NCBI GenBank assembly: GCA_963930645.1
Contig: OZ005654.1
Coordinates: forward strand, 35,897,763-35,961,762
Length of the DNA: 64,000 bases
Direction of reading: 5' to 3'
DNA from: Salticus scenicus
Taxonomy: Eukaryota; Arthropoda; Arachnida; Araneae; Salticidae
The number at the start of each line of letters is the position of its first letter. Position 1 is the first letter of the stretch. Positions 57,585 to 64,000 of this stretch are shown one piece after another. Under the pieces are notes generated by a model. That model was given only the letters and a program-made list of their open reading frames with translations. It was not told the DNA's origin and searched no databases. A program made the translations under genes and the position numbers.

Positions 57585-59184
57585 TAAGCTGACCAGATTT
57601 TTACAAGCGAAAATGATTACAAATAATGACGTAATATACTTAGTTTTGGTCAAAAAATAAGGACATGTCTAGGTTAAAAATGAGGACATTCCTGAGGACA
57701 AAAATTCAAGCACATTTAGGCTTTTATATTTAAAGAAATATACAGTTCTGTATCTCTCTCTCTCTCATAAGGAATATTGCTTATTATAAATTACCTCATA
57801 CGAAATCATAAATTTAATAAAATATAATATTTTCGGATTTCAGTATTAACATTATGATAATTATACTTAAAACTTATTATTTTTTTTTTTTTCCAGTATT
57901 TAAGTTTATATATGACTCCCATTAATGATGGTGTGCGTAGAGAAACAGAAAATACGATGTTATTACCACAGCAATAATATTTCATACTAAGGGGAAGTAC
58001 AAAATACAAATCTAAAATTTAAAACTCATAACTTCAAAGAAATTCACAAGTTTTACTTCTGATTTCATTAAAAAAAAAAAAAAAAAAAGTAAGAAATTTC
58101 AGATGGAGTTAGGGAATAAAATGACACTATAAAAGTTTAATTTAAAAATTTCTAAATTATAAGCTTGCAATATGAATAATAACTAAATCAGTAAATTTGC
58201 TACTCATTAGCTAACGTTACAAGAAACATTCTTATTTAGATCTCAATTAAAAACCTAAATCCAACCACCAGACATATCAACATTTTTATTTATTCCACAG
58301 CATTTTTAGTACCCACCCTTTTTTCACACCATTTTTCTTGAAGAGTATTTTCTTTTACTTATTTAATCGCAATTACATATTGCAGAAATTCCATTAAAAA
58401 TAAAATGGTGTGAAAAACAGACTTGTTCTGTCAGTGCTCCGAAAAAAATTGAAATGTTGGAATGTCTACACCTATTACTCGCAAATTCAATTTCTTTCGT
58501 GATGATTTTACTAGGGATAAACCGGATATCCAGAAAATATCCGGTATTCGGCTGATTATTCAATTTCAAAAACACCGTTAGATATCCGGATCAAGACCAC
58601 AACATATGCGACCGGATATCAGGCTCTATACTACATAACTTTTTCTAACATTATAAATTCATGATAGAATATCCAGAATGCCAGATTCGGTAAAATTCAT
58701 ATCCGGATCATCCAGATTCAAAATACCAAATTTTGAATTCAGATACATTTAGAAGAAAATTCTTTTTGCGTAAGGCAAAACTCAACTGGTGGTCTTTTTA
58801 TTACTTTGTAAATTTTATAATTTAAATAATGTATATTATTTCAGTAATTCATATTTATATTTACAAATGAAATTAGATAGTGGTTTTATATGCATAATAA
58901 TGTTATTTTATACCCAAGATTTTATTTTATTCCAAGGTCCAAACAATATTTTGAACAACCTAGATACAACACTAGAAGATAAAAATAAAAAGCATATATT
59001 TAAGAATTGGTGGAAGAAAAATCTAACTTATGAGACTATATAAATTTTTAGCAATTTTCAGAAAATGAAGACAGAATAGTTAAAAATGGGGACAAATGTG
59101 GTCCTCATTAAAAATTTTCAAAACTGAGCAAGAAGTCTAAAAATGAGGACAGTTCTCAAAAAATGAGGACCGCTGGTCACCTTA
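57585..59184. mobile_element. hAT-like element, 1600 bp
   Basis: Ends TAAGCTGACCAG and CTGGTCACCTTA are inverted; perfect 8-bp duplication TCTTAAAG at 57577-57584 and 59185-59192. Subterminal GAGGACA-type blocks (AAAAATGAGGACA) are repeated in inverse orientation near both ends. No transposase recognised. A GGATATCCGG-rich patch at 58515-58720 inside may be another, older insertion. Confidence 0.8.
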
Positions 59185-59329
59185 TCTTAAAGGAACATTA
59201 CCAATTCTTTCATCAAAAGCAGTAGTTTCTTGAAAAGATGTAAAGTTTAAACTTCAAGACAATTTCAATCCTGGAAGGTATAACGAATTGACAATTTATC
59301 GATCAACTAACATAGAACATAGAATTTTA

Positions 59330-59600
59330 TTTACATACTCTTCAATATGTAAACCATTCTGCTCCCCACCGAGTACTGAGATCTTCAAATCACTTCATGC
59401 GAAGGCAGCTTTCGGTCTGCACAATATCAAACTCCTTGTTTTCTGGATTTGCGCAGTCCCTCTACAAGTGCCCTTTTTTTCTGCATTTCCAACACATAAT
59501 TCTGGAAATGCGATGCAGCGTTTTCTTTCGGCTATCCTTGTTCTTCAGGATGTAGGATGTCTAAGCCGCTATCAAACGAAGAACCATAGGATAGTTTTTA
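59330..59600 (-). pseudogene. Retroelement Gag fragment with CCHC zinc knuckle
   Basis: On the minus strand RIMCWKCRKKGHL, a stop, then RDCANPENKEFDIVQTE are legible: a C-x2-C-x4-H-x4-C knuckle (about 59493-59453) typical of retroelement Gag proteins. In-frame stops are present within the knuckle and downstream. Element type cannot be decided. Confidence 0.6.
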
Positions 59601-59984
59601 GCACAAAATACCTCATAAACAGGCAGTGGCGCAGCGACGGGGGGGGGGGGTCCAGCGGGTCCGGACCCCCTATGAGCTAAGATTTTTTATTCGGAAATTT
59701 ATGCATTATGGAGGGCCTGATTATCGCAGTGGCAGGTGGGGCCCGGGCCCCGAACCCTGAATAGCAGGGGACCCTAAAACTAATTTCTTTTGTGATTATT
59801 TGATCACTATTTGTTCTGTGTTCAAAAATTTTGGTCACTTTTTCAACTACTTTCACATTGTCAAGTACTGGCGGGGGTCTAAGAAAGCATGTGTGCCTCA
59901 GGCCTTACATGAAGTCAAGCAGGCCCTGGCATTACGTATAAAAATTCGACCAGAAATTTGTACAAAAATCGACATATTTTTACT

Positions 59985-61360
59985 TTCCAAACATATGTAT
60001 GTAAGGAATGTATTGTAATTATGCCAAAAAATCCGACTGCAACAATTTGAAGTTTAAATTTTCTACACGATTTGAGGTTCCCTAAGTTCATTTTTGCTAT
60101 ATTTACGATGATATATGTATATAAGTATGTATGTGTGTGTGTGTGTGTGCCTGTGAGTGAACACGATAACGTCTAAAAGCTTTGTTTCAATAAGCTGAAT
60201 GTGTGCGTATGTTATAAATCCCTTTACTAAGAACCCTATTGATTTTGATGAATCTTGTCCTTATAGTTTTTTTTTTGGTTACAGAGACACAAAGATAAAT
60301 TCCTTATCATTATGGCCTATGGGCCCAAATTTTTTTTAAGTCAACGTCAACATGAGTGCTTCGGAGTACCTGAAACCAATGCTTACCTCCATCGAAAGTA
60401 TAAAAATCTTGAAGGTGATTTTTCAGGAAAAAAAAAAACAGTCAAAAGGGTTTTCAATTTAGACTGAAAATATTCCACGCGTGAGCAGAGATTTTTCAGA
60501 GTGAAGCACCAGGAGTTAAAAAAATAAATAAAATAAAATTTTTAACTGCTTGAAAAATCCTAAGTGTAACAGAGAAAGATGCGTTGACGAGACAAGTCCG
60601 GACGGCGGAAAGGAAGCAGGACGTCCCCAAAAACACGATAAATCATTCAGAGTCCCGCAATTAGTTAAAAAGAAGGGGGTGGAGGCATAAATTTAAATAA
60701 TTATAATAAAATTCAGAAAAAATCTTTAGTGAAATAAAATATAGAACTTATATCGTCTATATGCCATATTCAATAGAGGTGAAAATTTATACACAAGTTA
60801 TGGGTCACCATTGCACAGACAGTGTATATTTTGGTGAATCTAACACGTACAGCTTTACTAAAATGACACAAAGAAAGATTCTTTATCATTATGTCCTATG
60901 GGCCCGAATTTTTTTTGTGAGATAGCGGCTTTGTAATGCGAGTCGATATATGTGAGTGAACACGATAGTGACTAAACGCATAGTTCAAATGAGCTGAAAG
61001 TTGATACGTATGTTATAGGTCACCGTAGCACGAACCCTAAGGAATTTGGTAAATTTAGCACTTTTTTCCTTTTTTTTTTTTACGGAGACGAAGAAAAATT
61101 CTAATTATAGCCTATGGGCAGAAATTATTTAAGTACGATAGCGTCTAAGTGCCTTATTGGACTGAATTGGAAATTTATATACATATTATAGATCACCGTC
61201 ACACGACGGGTAGGAATTTTGTAGAGTCTAGCACTTGTAGTTTTTTTACAGGGACACCACAACGAAAAATTCTTTCAGTATATGGCTTATGAGCTCAAAT
61301 TATTTAAAGTGTGATGGTGCCTAAACGCTTTATTCGATTGAGCTGAAAATATATACACAT
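59985..61360 (+). repeat. Module array of ~190-bp units, forward orientation
   Basis: Begins with the terminal module (ACTTTCCAAACATATGTATG, then a TGTGTG microsatellite near 60130), then repeats blocks GATAACGTCTAAAAGC, CAATAAGCTGAA, GATTTTGATGAATCT, TTACAGAGACACAAAGA and TCATTATGGCCTATGGG. Further units follow at about 60730-60915, 60955-61120 and 61130-61320. The unit near 60370-60720 holds unrelated sequence. Same family and same terminal module as 30300-31152, in opposite orientation. Confidence 0.75.
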
Positions 61361-61739
61361 AAACAGGTTTCTCATGCTGGAAACGATCCAAATATGCCGT
61401 TTGATACAAATTGCCGAACGCATGTTCGTCAATCACGCATTTTCGACTGTTTAAATCACATACAGTAGTCTTTAGAACGAAATCCTCCAATCAGAGAATC
61501 GCGATTACAGAACACCCTCTATTCTTTTCCCTTTTAAACATCCTTGGGGGGAGAATAATAGCCAAATGTTGGGTCCGTTGTTTACATTTCTGGATTTCGT
61601 TCTTCCGTTTATGCTTAAAAACAACCCTACTGAAGTCGTTTGGTCGCTTTTGAGCGGCAATAGCTTATATTTTAGAATATATCGTCTTCCGTCTGATAGC
61701 ACCATCGAGCAGATATACTAGTAGAGGGCGAATCCCTAT

Positions 61740-62284
61740 TCTTTTCTACGGAAGAAAACGTGTCCAACATGTTATTTCGTTGAGCTAAATTTTTTCGCTA
61801 CTTATCGCTTTCTTGGCAATAGTTTTTTTCCCATAAAAAACATTTTTTTAGGTTGTAAATACCAAAGATTATTTACATCATTAGATATTATTTGACAAAT
61901 ATATTATAAGAGTTATGTATTTATTATTATTATTTCTAGCGTCTCTTTGTAGCGGCAGACCTCTACGGAGCTAAGTGAGTTTGGCGAGAATTCACGCTTG
62001 GCGCCCACTGTGGCTTGACGCTATGCGCTTACGCACAACGAGGAAAGATCACAAACCACGCGGGCGCAATACCTCTAAGATTCGGCTTTCGGCTAACACA
62101 ATACCGTAGTAGTTCACGCCACAGACTAAGGAAATACTTAGACCGGGCAAGGCGGTTCTAAAAGTGAAGTCTCAACTGTAACCGAGCCGCCATATTGGTA
62201 TAAGCAAAACATTAATGCGTTTTTCATACAATTGTATTGGTATTATTCTATATTAATTGTAAAGGAGGCTATAAATCGTGAAAA
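61740..62284 (+). promoter_or_regulatory. CpG-containing region upstream of a THAP exon
   Basis: From about 61940 the composition changes from AT-rich to CpG-containing (GGCGCCCACTGTGG, CCACGCGGGCGCAATACC). It ends with CCGCCATATTG at 62191-62201, a match to the YY1 consensus, and the ATG follows 84 bp later. Promoter role is inferred. Confidence 0.4.
62114..62205 (+). repeat. Left arm of an inverted repeat around the THAP exon
   Basis: TTCACGCCACAGACTAAGGA, AATACTTAGACC, AAAAGTGAAGT and CCGCCATATTGGTA occur here in order. The same blocks, inverse, are at 63886-64000. The arms point toward each other. Confidence 0.75.
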
Positions 62285-62352
62285 ATGGCTTGTGCAGCCT
62301 ATGGTTGCACCAATAGACCATCTAAGAAGGTTCCGGGAATTACGTTTCACAG
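62285..62352 (+). CDS. THAP-domain protein, first coding exon (partial)
   Basis: MACAAYGCTNRPSKKVPGIT then FHR and a donor (CACAG|GTAAAT). This is the start of a THAP C2CH zinc finger: C-x4-C with the following G-I-T/S-F-H-R segment is the family signature. THAP domains occur in host DNA-binding proteins and in P-element/Kolobok-type transposases. The following exon (second Cys and His of the finger) is not visible in the 1.5 kb of repeats that follow, so the rest is outside the window or lost. Confidence 0.72.
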
Positions 62353-62619
62353 GTAAATTTCAGTAAATATTCTTGATCAACAAAAAATTTCCATATTTAT
62401 TTTAGCGTTATGAGGTGTGGTAGACATTTGCCAGACAAGCGTTGCAGATTAACCATTACGTCGCTGAATAGAATATTGGATATTTATTTTTTTCATTGAG
62501 AAATACAACAAATGTGAACTAGTATGTTGTGGCCACCACAAGACTTTCTTCTATATTTTCCTATACATATTCAATCAGTAACAATATTTTAAAAAAAAGT
62601 CCGATTTTTTTTCTCAGTT

Positions 62620-62670
62620 TTTTTTTTTTTTTTTTTTTTGTTAAAAGCAATACATATTCAAATAGTAACA

Positions 62671-62703
<33 letters not shown>

Positions 62704-63150
62704 AAAAATACGATTTTTTTTTTTTTTTTTTTGGTTAATAGTAAAAAAAATCGATAACTTAGTTTTAAATAATCACAGATTTATTGTTCAACATTCATTT
62801 TAAAGGTATTGACGAGATCTTTCGAAAGATACCCATCTTCAAAATTTACCCCTCCCCCTGGTGTGGGGGGTACTTCCCCCCCAGGGGGGTAGCGATGTCC
62901 CCACATGCACAGAATTTTTTTCCTAGTTAACTATTACTATTATCAATAACTCATATTAATTTTACAATCACAAGTTAAAAATAACTCTCATTATGTACAT
63001 TTATACGACATTTTGTCCTATACTACCATGTTAAAAATTTAGAAAAAATGAGATCACAGCGTCACCTGTTGAGCGATTGATCCCCAAATGTAATCAGCAC
63101 CAGTTTATGTCGGAGACCAACTAAATACCAAGTTTGGTTAAATTTCGTTT
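62620..63150 (+). repeat. Homopolymer-rich stretch and truncated dispersed repeat copy
   Basis: Long T and A runs at 62618-62735, then from about 62870 a copy of the family described at 53580: GCGATGTCCCCACATGCACA to AAGTTTGGTTAAATTTCGTT, where it stops at an A run. Confidence 0.7.
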
Positions 63151-63269
63151 AAAAAAAAAAAAAAAAAAAAAAACTATTTTTTTTTTCTAAGTTTTTTTTG
63201 TTAAAAGTAAGAAAAATCGATAACTTTGTTTTAAATTATCACAGATTTATGGTTCAACCATTTCCCTCC

Positions 63270-63664
63270 CAGTGACCGATGCCCCCACATGCACAAAATT
63301 TTTTTCCCAGTTAACTATTACTATTATCAACGAGACCTTTCGAAAGATACCCATCTTGAAAATTTACTTCCCCGGGGGGGTACTTCCCCCCCAGGGGGGG
63401 GGGAACCGATGCCCCTACATGCACAAAATTTTTTTCCTAGTTAACTATTACTATTATCAATAACTCATATTAATTTTGCAACTCATACTATTTTTGGTTC
63501 GTGAGATACAGCGTCCACAAAAAAATGATACAAACAGACAGACAGACAGACATTTTCTAAAAACTATTAATTCGTGTTCTGGACATCCCAAAACATGTAA
63601 ATCCATCAAAAAACGGAGGTCGAAAATTTTCGCGAATCCAATACTATATTACATATAGAAGAAA
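63270..63664 (+). repeat. Dispersed repeat family copy ending TATAGAAGAAAGT
   Basis: Two CCCACATGCACAAAATTT-type starts (about 63280 and 63412) followed by the GAGATACAGCGTCCACAAAA, ACATTTTCTAAAAACTATTA and GGTCGAAAATTTTCGCGAAT blocks and the terminal ATATAGAAGAAAGT. The middle of the family (TTGATCCCC block) is deleted. Confidence 0.75.
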
Positions 63665-63885
63665 GTAAAAAATATGCTTTAATCCCGTTCTTGCCCCCCC
63701 TTCTCCCTCAGGGGGGGGGGGCGATATTAAAAAAAAATTATGCCAGAAATCTTCGCGGGAGTGTATTCGACAATTTCACAAAGTTTCATGGTGATCGGAT
63801 GAATGGTGTTGTAATGGATGAAGGATAAACAGACAGACATGCATTCGTTTTTACATATACAGATTGCAATGTTACTGGTTTCTTG

Positions 63886-64000
63886 CTTGTACCAATATGG
63901 CCGCCGGTCGCTCTAAGCGCCTTACAGTTACTTCACTTTTCCCCATTCAAGAAAGCCGTCTGACCGGGTCTAAGTATTTCCTTAGTCTGTGGTTCACGCG
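63886..64000 (-). repeat. Right arm of the inverted repeat around the THAP exon (runs off the window)
   Basis: Minus-strand reading gives CACAGACTAAGGAAATACTT, AAAAGTGAAGT and GGCCATATTGGTACAAGC, matching 62114-62205 with small differences and one extra ~20-bp segment. The YY1-like site is present in this arm as well (CCAATATGGCCGCC on the plus strand). Confidence 0.75.

Noticed and set aside
59240..59680. Plus-strand frame of 130 aa at 59288-59680 as a host gene
   Set aside because: The minus strand carries a zinc-knuckle Gag fragment in this place and the plus frame has no recognisable motif; its C-terminus runs into a poly-G tract.

Overview
This is an AT-rich animal nuclear window with long homopolymer runs. 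It holds one host gene broken into small GT-AG exons and a dense, nested load of mobile elements. The element mix (Penelope, copia, mariner, Tc1, Tigger/pogo-like, hAT and TTAA-type elements, and several simple dispersed families) suggests an arthropod, perhaps a spider-like chelicerate. That assignment is an inference; no rRNA or mitochondrial marker is present.

Host gene: positions 16863-55228 on the minus strand hold a sodium-phosphate symporter of the SLC20/PiT (Pho4) family in 12 coding exons. All 11 junctions keep phase and the coding total is exactly 1500 nt (499 aa plus stop). Both family repeats (GANDVANS near the N-terminus, GANDVSNAIGP near the C-terminus) are intact. The central loop is short. 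Most of the long introns carry insertions, while the exons are clean.

Left flank: 1-3640 is the 3' part of a decayed Penelope-like element (reverse transcriptase, then GIY-YIG endonuclease, then a candidate hammerhead ribozyme). It is split by a 1759-bp solo LTR with a perfect 5-bp target duplication. 5472-12001 is a four-level nest: a Tigger-like TA element contains a 5.8-kb element with about 450-bp inverted repeats and a TTAT duplication, whose transposase gene contains a 1356-bp element with a TCA duplication and a 239-bp hAT-like element. The right edge of the nest is triplicated in a 480-bp tandem array (11642-13080). 13081-16862 has no gene.

Introns of the SLC20 gene: a mariner with a foldback insertion (19515-20453); a second Penelope remnant with two insertions (21600-24600); an almost intact Tc1 element (26461-28064); a ~190-bp module array (30300-31152); and a copia retrotransposon (32036-42388) whose RNase H region was hit by three separate DNA transposons. 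These are followed by a second copy of the Tigger-like element and a series of small inverted-repeat elements from 46034 to 53485.

Right flank: 55229-57576 is the upstream region of the SLC20 gene. Beyond it lie a 1.6-kb hAT-like element, a retroelement gag fragment, a second copy of the module array, and at 62100-64000 a first exon of a THAP-domain protein enclosed by inverted arms that carry YY1-like CCGCCATATTG sites. No CRISPR, rRNA or convincing tRNA gene was seen.
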